From Actinoplanes sichuanensis (GTDB lineage: Bacteria; Actinomycetota; Actinomycetes; Mycobacteriales; Micromonosporaceae), in assembly GCF_033097365.1 (NCBI RefSeq), contig NZ_AP028461.1:7440001-7504000 (forward strand): DNA of 64,000 nt, in the 5' to 3' direction. Below the pieces are notes generated by a model. It searched no databases. It was given only the letters and a program-made list of their open reading frames with translations, and had not been told where the DNA came from. The translations under genes were made by a program, and so were the position numbers. Positions 25,302-33,609 of the stretch are shown one piece after another. Each line of letters begins with the position of its first letter. Position 1 is the stretch's first letter.

Positions 25302-26657
25302 GTGCTTCCGCCGCTCGTCACCGCGGTTCTCGGTGGATGGCGGTCGACCGGAGCCTCGTTGTGGGCCGACGAACTCGCCACCTGGGGCGTCGTCCGGCTC
25401 GACTGGGAGCAGCTGTGGCGGCTCGGCGGGTCGGTCGACGCGGTCGTCACCCCGTACTATGCGGCTTTGAAGGTCTTTGCGGGGTTTGCCGGGACCGGCA
25501 CGCTCGCTCTGCGTCTCCCCTCACTGATCGCGGTCGTCCTGACCGCCGTGGTGGTCAGCGAGATCGGGCGGCGTGCCGCCGGCGACACGGTCGGACTGCT
25601 CGCCGGGCTGCTCTGGGCGGTGCTGCCGGTCGTGTCCCGGTACGGGCAGGAGGCCCGGCCGTACGCCATCGCCGTCTTCTTCGCCTCGCTCGCCCTCCTC
25701 GCGCTGATCCGCCTGCTGGACCGGCCGGGAGCCGGGCGGGCCGCGGTCTATGCGGCCGCCGTCGTCACGACCGGGTACTTCCACCCGCTCAGTGCGCTGC
25801 TGATGGTGGCCGGGCACGGTCTCGCCGGGGTCCGCGCCTGGCGTCTCTGGCTGCCCGCGGCCGTGGCCGGAGGACTTCCCGCGGCCGCCCTTCTGCTCTA
25901 TGCCACCGGGCAGACCGCGCAGATCTCGTGGATCAATCCGGTCACCGTGCAGACGCTGCGGCTGCTGCCCGCGCAACTGTTCGTCTCGGCGATCACCGGA
26001 GGTGTGGTGCTCGCGCTCGCCATCGTCGGGCTCCGCCGTGATCGGATCGGGTGGGCTCTCGCCGCGGCCGGGTTCGTGCCGCCGGTGCTGCTGCTCGCGG
26101 CCGGGACCGTCGCGGAGATCTGGGTGCCCCGGTACGTGCTCGTCGCCCTGCCCGCGCTCGTCGTCCTCGCCGCTCGCGGGGCCGGCTCGCGGACCGGCGC
26201 CGTCATCGGCCTCGTCGCCCTGCTCGGGTGGCCCACCCACGTCGACATCCGGGAACCCGCCGGTCACGGCGAGGACTCGGCTCGGATCGCGCAGATCGTT
26301 CAACAGCGGTACCGGGCCGGAGACGTCGCCGTGTTCCCCGACGGGCCGTCGAGCATCGGGTGGGCACCTCGGGACATGTGGGCTCGCTACCTGCGCGATC
26401 CCCGGCCGGTGGACGTCCTCGCCGTCACCGGGCAGCGGGTCGACGGGCGGTTCCTCGCCACCGAATGCCCGCAGGCCACCTGCCTCGGCACCCCGCCCCG
26501 AATCTGGATCATCCGGGTGGATTCGCCGGCTGACCCACTGGCCGACATGTCGGATGCCAAGCGGGCACTGATCGGCGGGTCGTACCGGGTGGTGCAGCGG
26601 TGGAGCCATCCGCTCCTCGGGATAACCCTGATGGAGCGCACCCCTTCGCAGCGCTGA
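25302..26657 (+). CDS. GT39-like polytopic membrane glycosyltransferase, start uncertain
   Basis: Membrane protein of about 451 residues or more with 8-10 membrane segments and the GT-C signature region SLWADELATWGVV early in the chain (acidic pair in the first external loop), as in family 39/mannosyltransferase-like proteins that use lipid-phosphate sugars. GTG 25302 is the first ordinary start codon but falls inside the first hydrophobic segment and has no ribosome site. The frame stays open upstream, and an ATC at 25224 has GGGAG 6 bases before it, giving a sensible 26-residue extension. Stands alone between the sugar operon and the ECF sigma gene. Acceptor unknown. Confidence 0.8.
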   Translation: MLPPLVTAVLGGWRSTGASLWADELATWGVVRLDWEQLWRLGGSVDAVVTPYYAALKVFAGFAGTGTLALRLPSLIAVVLTAVVVSEIGRRAAGDTVGLLAGLLWAVLPVVSRYGQEARPYAIAVFFASLALLALIRLLDRPGAGRAAVYAAAVVTTGYFHPLSALLMVAGHGLAGVRAWRLWLPAAVAGGLPAAALLLYATGQTAQISWINPVTVQTLRLLPAQLFVSAITGGVVLALAIVGLRRDRIGWALAAAGFVPPVLLLAAGTVAEIWVPRYVLVALPALVVLAARGAGSRTGAVIGLVALLGWPTHVDIREPAGHGEDSARIAQIVQQRYRAGDVAVFPDGPSSIGWAPRDMWARYLRDPRPVDVLAVTGQRVDGRFLATECPQATCLGTPPRIWIIRVDSPADPLADMSDAKRALIGGSYRVVQRWSHPLLGITLMERTPSQR

Positions 26658-26833
26658 TCGGGCGGGGCGCTTTCGGTCTCCCCTTCCTTCGTCCGCCGAT
26701 CGCGCTCGTCGATCTCCTTCTGCGGCTCGCCGCTCGCCTCGCCCCCGATTTCCTTCTGTGCGGCGGTAATCAGGGGCCGGGTGCCGGACACCGACAGAGG
26801 TGAGAGGGTGTTCCGGATTCACGGGGAGGCGCG

Positions 26834-27415
26834 GTGGGCGACGATGCCGCCGATGAGGCACGGTTCGACCGGCTGTGGCGGGAGCATGCGGCCGACGTGT
26901 TGGCATATGCGCGACGGCGGGTCGACGGAGAGCAGGCCGACGAGGTCGTCGCTGAGACGTTCGTGATCGCCTGGCGGCGGCTCGGTGACATTCCGGAGTC
27001 GGCCCGGCCATGGCTGTTCGGGGTGGCCCGTAAGGTCGCGGCCAACCTGCGTCGCAGCGAGCGGCGCCGGGACGCCTTGCACGATCGGCTCGCCGAGGAG
27101 CAGCGGGCAGGCGTTCCCGAGACGGCGGACGGGCTGGCCGGGGCGGCTCTCGACGAGCTTCCACCCGACGATCGTGAGTTGCTCATGCTCCTCGCCTGGG
27201 ACGGTTTGAGCCGGACCGAGGCGGCGGAGGCGCTCGGGTGTTCCCGGGCGACGTTGGCCGTGCGACTGCATCGGGCCCGGCAACGCCTGAGGGCCGCCAT
27301 GAAACGCCTCGCCGACTCCTCGTTCGCCGAGACCCGCGCCGACTCCGGTCGCCGGATTCCGGCGGCCCGATCCGCTGAGACCTTTCCCGCCACGGCACCC
27401 GGAGGCCCGCGATGA
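26834..27415 (+). CDS. ECF-type RNA polymerase sigma factor
   Basis: Sigma factor of 193 residues with only regions 2 and 4. Region 2 spans about 10-75 (FDRLWREHAADVLAYARRR, VVAETFVIAWRRL), region 4 about 105-160 (ELPPDDRELLMLLAWDGLS then a helix-turn-helix with ALGCSRATLAVRLHRARQR). A Pro/Arg-rich tail follows. GTG 26834 has GGGGAGG upstream. The membrane-protein gene after it overlaps by ATGA, the usual layout of a sigma factor with its anti-sigma or partner protein. Confidence 0.92.
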   Translation: MGDDAADEARFDRLWREHAADVLAYARRRVDGEQADEVVAETFVIAWRRLGDIPESARPWLFGVARKVAANLRRSERRRDALHDRLAEEQRAGVPETADGLAGAALDELPPDDRELLMLLAWDGLSRTEAAEALGCSRATLAVRLHRARQRLRAAMKRLADSSFAETRADSGRRIPAARSAETFPATAPGGPR

Positions 27416-28566
27416 ACCGTGACCGCCTGCCATCCACCCTTCTCTCAGCAAACCCGGTGTCAGGCGCCGAGCCAGGCGACGGTGACCGGCTCGCCGCGAT
27501 CCGGGCCGCCGTCGACACCCGCCGCAGCATGACCGCGGCACCCCTACATGCTCGGGCCGGGCTGCTCCGGACACTCTTCGCCGGTCCCCGCCGCGGGCGG
27601 CGGTTGGCCCTGCTGGCCGGGCTGACCGTGGTCGCGGTCAGCGTGCCGCTGGGGCTCGCCGTCGTCGGGCCGGGCATGCACGAACGCGGCGAGGACCGCC
27701 TGGTCACCGCGGCGGTCGCCGCCGACGGGACGCTCACCTGCAGCGGCCTCCACGAGGGGTACGCCGAGCCGATCCGGCCCGACCGGTCGAAGGTGCGGCT
27801 GTTCCCGACCGTGGTGCCGGCCGGCTGGCAGTTGGTCGACGTCTTCGCCCGCGATTCGACCGGGCCGGCCGCCTGCATCACTCCGTCACTGGTCGCCGGA
27901 GAGCTCGACGGTCAGGGCGTGATGCGAGGTGGGGTCTGGGTCAACGGGCCGGTCGACAGGATCTCGTTCGACGAGGACGGCGTCCAGTCGGTCCCGGCAC
28001 CGGTCCGCGTCGACGACGTCCTCAACGGCCGACCAGCCGTCCGGTACGAGTTCCGCCGGGAGGACACCGTCGACTACTCGTGGATCTGGTCCGACGACCG
28101 CGGCAAGCACTGGCAGGCATCGGTCGCCGGTTATCCGCTGGAGCGGGCCCGGGAGCTGATGGCGGCGGTCGGCACCGACGGCAGCCAGGTGGTCTGGACC
28201 GCGGCGAGGGCCCCGGGGCTGCGGGTTCTGCATCAGCGGACCGGTCAGCCGTACCCGGCGAAGACCTCCTTCGAGAACTGGTACATCAGGTTCATGGCCG
28301 ACGGCCGGGAACGCACCATCTCGGTCGAGAGTGACCGGCTGCTCCCGCTGGCCGCGGAGCTCCGGCCCGGTCTCCGGCTCGGCGAGCTCGCCGGGCATCC
28401 CGAGATCGACTTCTCCGGCCAGATCTACTACGAGCCACCGCAGGCGGGCACCCGGGCCATCGCCGAGGTGGAGGACGACGCCGACGACGTCCGAGCGATC
28501 CTCGCCGGCCTCCGGCAGCTCTCCCCCGACGATCCGCTGCTCGACCGCTATGCACTACGGGAGTGA
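27412..28566 (+). CDS. Single-pass membrane protein paired with the ECF sigma factor
   Basis: Protein of 384 residues: about 65 cytoplasmic residues, one membrane segment (LALLAGLTVVAVSVPLGLAVV, about 62-82) and a large outside domain rich in beta strands with two Cys residues that could pair (about 104 and 153). This is the pattern of proteins encoded after actinobacterial ECF factors (CU044_5270-like), several of which are thought to hold the sigma factor or sense envelope state. No zinc-binding anti-sigma motif (HxxxCxxC) is visible, so classical ZAS function is unlikely. Translationally coupled to the sigma gene. Confidence 0.82.
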   Translation: MNRDRLPSTLLSANPVSGAEPGDGDRLAAIRAAVDTRRSMTAAPLHARAGLLRTLFAGPRRGRRLALLAGLTVVAVSVPLGLAVVGPGMHERGEDRLVTAAVAADGTLTCSGLHEGYAEPIRPDRSKVRLFPTVVPAGWQLVDVFARDSTGPAACITPSLVAGELDGQGVMRGGVWVNGPVDRISFDEDGVQSVPAPVRVDDVLNGRPAVRYEFRREDTVDYSWIWSDDRGKHWQASVAGYPLERARELMAAVGTDGSQVVWTAARAPGLRVLHQRTGQPYPAKTSFENWYIRFMADGRERTISVESDRLLPLAAELRPGLRLGELAGHPEIDFSGQIYYEPPQAGTRAIAEVEDDADDVRAILAGLRQLSPDDPLLDRYALRE

Positions 28567-28802
28567 CACGGGGGGCAACGCTCTGACTTTTTCGAGGAGT
28601 GATCACCCTCAGCGAGAATCCCGACACCCTCCGGAATCAGGACTCGGAGGAATGCCGTCGTTACTCACCGGAGTCGCGGAACGGGCGATTCGGGAGCGAC
28701 CAGACTCACAGATTCGCCATCGACAGGAGCCCGAATCCACAGGTTCACCACAGGAAAGTCCGCCAGGCTTCGCCACTCCCCCCGCACCTAGGAGCCGACC
28801 CC

Positions 28803-29765
28803 GTGGAGCCCAGCCGCAGCACCGACGACGTCAGCATCGTCATCCCGACCCACAGCGAGAAGCGCTGGGCGTCGCTCACCAGGACGATCGCCTCCGCCCA
28901 CGCCCAGACGCATCCGGCCGCCGAGATCGTGGTCGTGGTCGACCACAATCCGGCGATGGCCACAAGGGTGCGGGCCGAGTTCCCGGGCGTCACCGTCCTG
29001 GAGAACGCGTATGCCCGGGGTGCCTCCGGCAACCGCAACACGGGCGCCTTCCACACCCGGTCGCCGTTCATCGCGTTCCTCGACGACGACACGGTGGCCA
29101 GTCCGAGCTGGCTGGCCGGGCAACTGGCGCCGTTCGCCGATCCGTCGGTGGTCGGCACCGGCGGCGGCATCATCCCGGCCTGGGCGAAGACCAAGCCCAC
29201 CTGGATGCCCGACGAGCTGCTCTGGGCGGTCGGGGTGTCCTATACCGGGATGCCGACCCGGACCGCCCAGATCCGTAACGTGTGGTCGGCCAACATGATC
29301 GTGCGGCGGGACGCGTTTCTCGCGGTCGGTGGTTTCCGTACCGGCTTCGGCAAGCTCGGCGACCAGAACCGGCCCGAGGACACCGAGTTGTGCCTGCGGA
29401 TGAGTTCGGCTGCGGGCGGCCGGTGGATGTACGTGCCGGACGCCACCATCGACCACGAGGTGCCGGCCGAGCGGTCGACGTTCGGGTTCCTGATGCGGCG
29501 CTGCTATGCCGAGGGCCGGGGCAAGGTGCAGATGGCCGGGCTGATGCCGAAGGACCAGGAACTCGGCGCGGAGAAGGACTACCTGCGGCGGACCCTGCCC
29601 CGGGCGGTGGCCCGCAACCTGGCCGACGCCGGCACCGGCCGGGGGATGTACCACGCGCTGCGTGCCGCGACGGTGGTCGCCGCGGTGGCCGCGGCCGCCT
29701 GGGGCGGTGGCGTCGAGACGCTGGTCGCGGTCTTCGAGAGCACCGCCTCCGACCCCACCGTTTGA
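28803..29765 (+). CDS. Family 2 glycosyltransferase
   Basis: Inverting GT-A glycosyltransferase, 320 residues. Seen: N-terminal VSIVIPTHSEKRW, the nucleotide-sugar/metal site FLDDDT (about 94-99), and the acceptor-side PEDTELCLRM motif (about 195-204) following a GGF loop. One C-terminal hydrophobic segment (about 285-312) probably anchors it. GTG 28803 is taken because AGGAG lies 8 bases upstream; the frame is open for another 68 codons upstream, but that stretch is unlike the family. The 236 bases before it hold no other gene that I can support. Confidence 0.87.
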   Translation: MEPSRSTDDVSIVIPTHSEKRWASLTRTIASAHAQTHPAAEIVVVVDHNPAMATRVRAEFPGVTVLENAYARGASGNRNTGAFHTRSPFIAFLDDDTVASPSWLAGQLAPFADPSVVGTGGGIIPAWAKTKPTWMPDELLWAVGVSYTGMPTRTAQIRNVWSANMIVRRDAFLAVGGFRTGFGKLGDQNRPEDTELCLRMSSAAGGRWMYVPDATIDHEVPAERSTFGFLMRRCYAEGRGKVQMAGLMPKDQELGAEKDYLRRTLPRAVARNLADAGTGRGMYHALRAATVVAAVAAAAWGGGVETLVAVFESTASDPTV

Positions 29766-29792
29766 CGGTCCGGTGGGGCTCCCACCGGACCG
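29766..29792 (+). terminator. Hairpin after the GT2 gene
   Basis: Stem of 12 base pairs (CGGTCCGGTGGG and its complement) with a 3-base loop, immediately after the TGA. No T-run follows, so it is a terminator-like hairpin; it separates convergent genes. Confidence 0.6.
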
Positions 29793-29817
29793 GAACAACA
29801 GCGAGCCGCGGCGCCGC

Positions 29818-29896
29818 GTCAGAGCGGCGCCGCGTCAGATCGGCGCGAGGTCAGAGCGCGGGCCGCGTCAGAGTGGCGCGAGGTCAGAGCGGCGCG
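29818..29896. repeat. Five tandem copies of a 16-17 bp unit at the 3' end of the molybdoenzyme gene
   Basis: Units of the form GTCAGAGCGGCGCSRS start at 29818, 29834, 29850, 29867 and 29883. On the minus strand each unit reads GCGCCGCTCTGAC, that is the last codons and the TGA of the molybdoenzyme gene (stop at 29886-29884). The array is thus a repeated copy of a gene end trailing into the intergenic space, probably from replication slippage. Confidence 0.75.
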
Positions 29897-32205
29897 GGGC
29901 CGTCGGCAGCGCGGGTGGGGCGTTCCAGGCGGACCTGCACCCACTTGGAGGTGGGGGTGCCGCTCTCCTCGGCCTGCGAATCGAGCGGCACCAACGGGTT
30001 CGTCTCCGGGTAGTAGGCGGCCACGCAGCCCTTCGGGGTGTCGTATTCGACCAGCCGGAAACGTTCGGCCCGGCGCTCGACGCCATCGGACCACTCGGAG
30101 ACCAGGTCGACCAGGTCGCCGTCGGTGAAACCCAGTTCGGCCAGGTCGGCGGCGCTGATGAAGACCACCCGGCGGCCCGAGGTGATCCCCCGGTACCGGT
30201 CGTCGAGGCCGTAGATCGTCGTGTTGAACTGGTCGTGGCTGCGTAGCGTCTGCAACACCAGCCGCCCCTCGGGGACGGTCATCACCTCGAGCGGGCTGAC
30301 CGTGAAGACGGCCTTGCCCTCGATCGTCGGGAAGGTCCGCGAGTCACGCGGCGGGTGCGGCATGGTGAACCCGCCGCCTCGGATCTTCGCGGCGTAGTCG
30401 TCGCAGCCCGGCACGACCCGACCGATCCGTTCCCGGATCTCCTCGTAGTCGGCGGCGAACCCGCCCCACGGGATGTCGTACCGGTCACCGAGTGCGGCGG
30501 CCGCGATCCCGCAGACGATGTCGATCTCGGAGCGCAGCAGCGGCCCGACCGGTTCGGAACGCCCGCGGGAGGCGTGCACCGCGGACATCGAGTCCTCCAC
30601 GGTGATCCGTTGCACCCGGCCGCCGGTCAGGTCCTGCTCGGTACGGCCCAGGGTGGGCAGGATCAACGCGGTACGCCCGGCCTCCACATGGCTGCGGTTG
30701 AGTTTGGTGGACACCTGCACGGTCAGCGCGGCGTTCCGCATCGACGCGGCGGTGACCTCGGTGTCGGACATCGCGCCGACGAAGTTGCCGCCGAGGGCGA
30801 TGAACACCTTCGCCGTACCGTCGCGGAAGGCCCGGACCGTGTCGACCGCGTCGTGCCCGTGCGCGCGGGGCGGCTCGAACCCGAACTCGTCGCGCAACCG
30901 GTCCAGGAACAGCGTCGACGGCTTCTCCCAGATGCCCATGCTCCGGTCGCCCTGCACGTTGGAGTGCCCGCGGACCGGGCACAGCCCCGCGCCGGGTTTG
31001 CCGATCATGCCCTGGAGCAGGGCGACGTTCACGAATTCCTTGATCGTGGCGACGGCGTTGCGGTGCTGGGTGATACCCATCGCCCAGCAGTGCACGATCC
31101 GCTCGGCGCCGGCCAGCATGTCGGCCGCGGCCTCGATCTCGTCCCAGGTCAGCCCGGTGGCGGCGAGCACCTGCGCCCGGTCGATCTCGGCGACGTGCGC
31201 GGACCACTCGTCGAACCCGACCGTGGACGTGTCGATGAACTCCTTGTCGGCCACCCCGCGCCGCAGCAGCAGGTGGCCGATCGCCTGCCAGAGGGCCAGG
31301 TCGCCGTTGGAGCGGATCCGCAGCAGCCGGTCGGCCAGCGGGGTGCCCCGGCCGGCCAGGCCACGCGGTCGCTGCGGGTTGTCGAAGCGGATCAGCCCGG
31401 CCTCCGGCAGCGGGTTGATCGCCAGGATCTTCGCGCCGTCCCGCTTGGCGATCTCCAGGGCGGTGAGCATCCGCGGGTGGTTGGTGCCCGGGTTCTGCCC
31501 GGAGACCACGATCAGGTCGGCCTGGTGCAGGTCGTCGAGGGTGACCGAGCCCTTGCCGATGCCGATGGTGCGCATCAGGGCGGTGCCGGTCGACTCGTGG
31601 CACATGTTCGAGCAGTCCGGCAGGTTGTTGGTGCCGTAGGCGCGGGCGAGCAGCTGATAGAGGAACGCGGCCTCGTTACTGGCCCGCCCCGAGGTGTAGA
31701 AGGCCGCTTCGTCCGGACTGTCCAGCTCATTCAGATGGGAGCCGATGACCTCGAACGCCTCGGCCCAGGAGATCGGCTCGTAGTGGGTGCCACCGTCCCG
31801 CCTGATCATCGGGTGGATGAGCCGGCCCTGTTTCTCCAGCCAGTGATCGGTGCGCCCGGCCAGGTCGGCGATCGAGTGCTCGGCGAAGAACAGCGGGCCG
31901 ACGGTGTCGCGCTGGCCCTCCCAGGAGACCGCCTTCGCCCCGTTCTCGCAGAACTCGGCGGTGTGTCGCCGACCGGCCGGGTCGGGCCAGGCGCAGCTCA
32001 TGCAGTCGACACCGTCGTGCTGGTTGAGCACGGACAGGTTGCGGGCGGTCTTCTTCACGCCCATCTTGCTCACCGCGTTGGCCAGGCTCAGCCGGACCGC
32101 CTCCAGCCCGGCCGCATGATCGGCCGGCGGACCCACCCGCAGGTTGGCCTCTTCGTCATCCACAGCCGGCATCGGACCTCCCGGACTCACCGCCGTACGC
32201 CGCAT
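29884..32205 (-). CDS. FdhF/YdeP-type molybdopterin oxidoreductase
   Basis: Cytoplasmic molybdopterin-guanine-dinucleotide enzyme of 773 residues, formate-dehydrogenase-like. Near the N-terminus, DCMSCAWPDP (about 53-62) is the Cys motif of the YdeP subfamily, which differs from the four-Cys iron-sulfur motif of true FdhA. Further molybdopterin-binding motifs: GRASNEAAFLYQLLARAYGTNN, QNPGTNHPRML and a C-terminal MoCo-dinucleotide-binding domain (about 640-760, LQTLRSHDQFNTTIY). No partner diaphorase or FdhD gene is near. ATG 32205 has GGGAGA 7 bases upstream; ATG 32172, with GGGAGG, is an alternative. Electron partner and substrate unknown. The last codons overlap the tandem repeat at 29818-29896. 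Confidence 0.9.
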   Translation of the reverse strand: MRRTAVSPGGPMPAVDDEEANLRVGPPADHAAGLEAVRLSLANAVSKMGVKKTARNLSVLNQHDGVDCMSCAWPDPAGRRHTAEFCENGAKAVSWEGQRDTVGPLFFAEHSIADLAGRTDHWLEKQGRLIHPMIRRDGGTHYEPISWAEAFEVIGSHLNELDSPDEAAFYTSGRASNEAAFLYQLLARAYGTNNLPDCSNMCHESTGTALMRTIGIGKGSVTLDDLHQADLIVVSGQNPGTNHPRMLTALEIAKRDGAKILAINPLPEAGLIRFDNPQRPRGLAGRGTPLADRLLRIRSNGDLALWQAIGHLLLRRGVADKEFIDTSTVGFDEWSAHVAEIDRAQVLAATGLTWDEIEAAADMLAGAERIVHCWAMGITQHRNAVATIKEFVNVALLQGMIGKPGAGLCPVRGHSNVQGDRSMGIWEKPSTLFLDRLRDEFGFEPPRAHGHDAVDTVRAFRDGTAKVFIALGGNFVGAMSDTEVTAASMRNAALTVQVSTKLNRSHVEAGRTALILPTLGRTEQDLTGGRVQRITVEDSMSAVHASRGRSEPVGPLLRSEIDIVCGIAAAALGDRYDIPWGGFAADYEEIRERIGRVVPGCDDYAAKIRGGGFTMPHPPRDSRTFPTIEGKAVFTVSPLEVMTVPEGRLVLQTLRSHDQFNTTIYGLDDRYRGITSGRRVVFISAADLAELGFTDGDLVDLVSEWSDGVERRAERFRLVEYDTPKGCVAAYYPETNPLVPLDSQAEESGTPTSKWVQVRLERPTRAADGPAPL

Positions 32206-32265
32206 GCAGTCTCTCCCGACGAGCCTGCCCCCGGGCGGGCGGGATCGGCAACCTATGTATGTCGG

Positions 32266-33462
32266 TCAGTCCGCTCGGTGCTCGCGCAGCTCGGCGAGGA
32301 CCTCGGGGTCGGGCCAGTCGTCGACGCGGTAGCGGGCCGGGGCGAGCAGCGGCTCCGGGGTCAGGCCGGCGTGCTCTTCGGCGATGTGCCACGGGACGCG
32401 GAAGTCGACGCCGCCGTCCGGGTGGGCGAAGGCGATCGAGTCGGCCCGGGGCAGGAGCGCGCTCACGCCGGCCGGCCAGGTGGCGATGGTCTCGGCCGGG
32501 CCGCCGCCGGGTGGCTCGACCGCGATCAGCCGGCCGATGTGCGTGTCGACGCCGGCTTTCGCGTACTGACCGGCCAGCCAATCGGTCTGGTTCGAGTACT
32601 CGGTGAGGGCGAGGACGGCGTCGGCGCGGCGGGCGACGGCGTGGTGCGGGTGGCCCGGCGGTGGCGTGTACGGCACGCTGCGCCCCTGTGGCCCGGCGAC
32701 GTAGCCGACCGGTGAGAGGTAGCGGACCGCCTCACCGAAGCTGTGCTCGACGACGGCGTACAGCTGCTCGATCCCGGTCTCCGGCAGGGGCGCCACCAGC
32801 AGAGTGTTGTTGTCCGGCGCGAACGCGACGACCGGCCCGCCCATCCGCTCGCCCACCTCGGCCAGCCAGCCGGGCGACAGCAGCAGCGACGTGAAGTAGC
32901 CGTCGCCGTCGTCGAGCATGCTGACCGCCGAGCGCCACTCCCGGTCCAGGCTGTCCCGGGCGATCCCGACCAGATTCTCCCGGGCCACGGTGAACACGTC
33001 GGCGACGTCGACGCCCCACTCCTCGACCCGGTCCGGCAGGATGTACGCCATCGCGTCCGGGGCGTCGATGACCACCAGCTCGCGCAGGAACGGCATCGCC
33101 GGACGGGACAGCGGCGGGCGCATCCCGGCCGGCCCGGCCACCCCGAACGTCACCGGGCGTAGCACCGGGCGCAGCTTCGGCCGTACCGTCTCCCAGCTGT
33201 CCTCGGGCATCGGCGTCATCAGCCGCAGCAGTTTCTCCAGCCGTTCCCGGCGTTCCGCCGGGGAGGCGCCGGCCGTCTCGCGGTAGACGTTGGCGAGGTA
33301 GAGGTGGGCGGGGCTGTCGGCCCCGGTCCGGTGGATCGCGATGGCGAAGTCGTCCGCCTGGTAGACCGCACGCTCGACACCCGGGGTGCGCCGGGCCACC
33401 CGGAGTGCGAGCTGGGCGAACCGGCGACGGGGTGAACCGGCGAACCTGTCCAGCAATCCCAT
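32266..33462 (-). CDS. Unknown soluble protein, 398 residues
   Basis: No family can be named with certainty. The N-terminus MGLLDRFAGSPRRRF and following LALRVARRTPG and LYLANVYRE resemble DUF1444 (YtpQ-like) proteins; the rest has an alternating alpha/beta look with AYILPDRVEEWGVDVADVF, VVAFAPDNNTLLVAPLP and VLALTEYSNQTDWLAGQY. No signal peptide or membrane segment. It precedes the molybdoenzyme on the same strand by 60 bases and may be co-transcribed. Divergent from the SDR gene. Confidence 0.8.
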   Translation of the reverse strand: MGLLDRFAGSPRRRFAQLALRVARRTPGVERAVYQADDFAIAIHRTGADSPAHLYLANVYRETAGASPAERRERLEKLLRLMTPMPEDSWETVRPKLRPVLRPVTFGVAGPAGMRPPLSRPAMPFLRELVVIDAPDAMAYILPDRVEEWGVDVADVFTVARENLVGIARDSLDREWRSAVSMLDDGDGYFTSLLLSPGWLAEVGERMGGPVVAFAPDNNTLLVAPLPETGIEQLYAVVEHSFGEAVRYLSPVGYVAGPQGRSVPYTPPPGHPHHAVARRADAVLALTEYSNQTDWLAGQYAKAGVDTHIGRLIAVEPPGGGPAETIATWPAGVSALLPRADSIAFAHPDGGVDFRVPWHIAEEHAGLTPEPLLAPARYRVDDWPDPEVLAELREHRAD

Positions 33463-33555
33463 TGGAGGACCCTAACGGACTTCCGGCCCGGCCATCGGCC
33501 TGCGGGTGCGGTCCCCACCGGGGTGGTACGAAAACCCGGGGTTACCTCGGCGACC

Positions 33556-33576
33556 GAAGTAAACTAAGTTCACTTC
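33556..33576. promoter_or_regulatory. Palindromic operator candidate before the SDR gene
   Basis: GAAGTAAAC and GTTCACTTC flank TAA: an inverted repeat with 8 of 9 matching positions, 34 bases before the SDR start. This length and symmetry are typical of TetR-family sites, and a TetR gene lies directly after the SDR gene on the other strand. Confidence 0.45.
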
Positions 33577-33609
33577 CGCCCCGCATCCTCCTGTCGAAGG
33601 GACCCCGAG

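Noticed and set aside
28599..28802. N-terminal extension of the GT2 gene from a GTG at 28599
   Set aside because: No proper ribosome spacing, composition unlike the family, and GTG 28803 has AGGAG at 8 bases and precedes the canonical N-terminus.
32223..32250. CTGA-N16-GCCGATCC before the molybdoenzyme gene
   Set aside because: One mismatch in the -35 and two in the -10, inside the end of the preceding gene; within chance expectation.
30355..32715. A 786-codon open frame on the plus strand opposite the molybdoenzyme gene
   Set aside because: The minus-strand protein has clear molybdopterin motifs; the plus-strand product is low-complexity with no family features.
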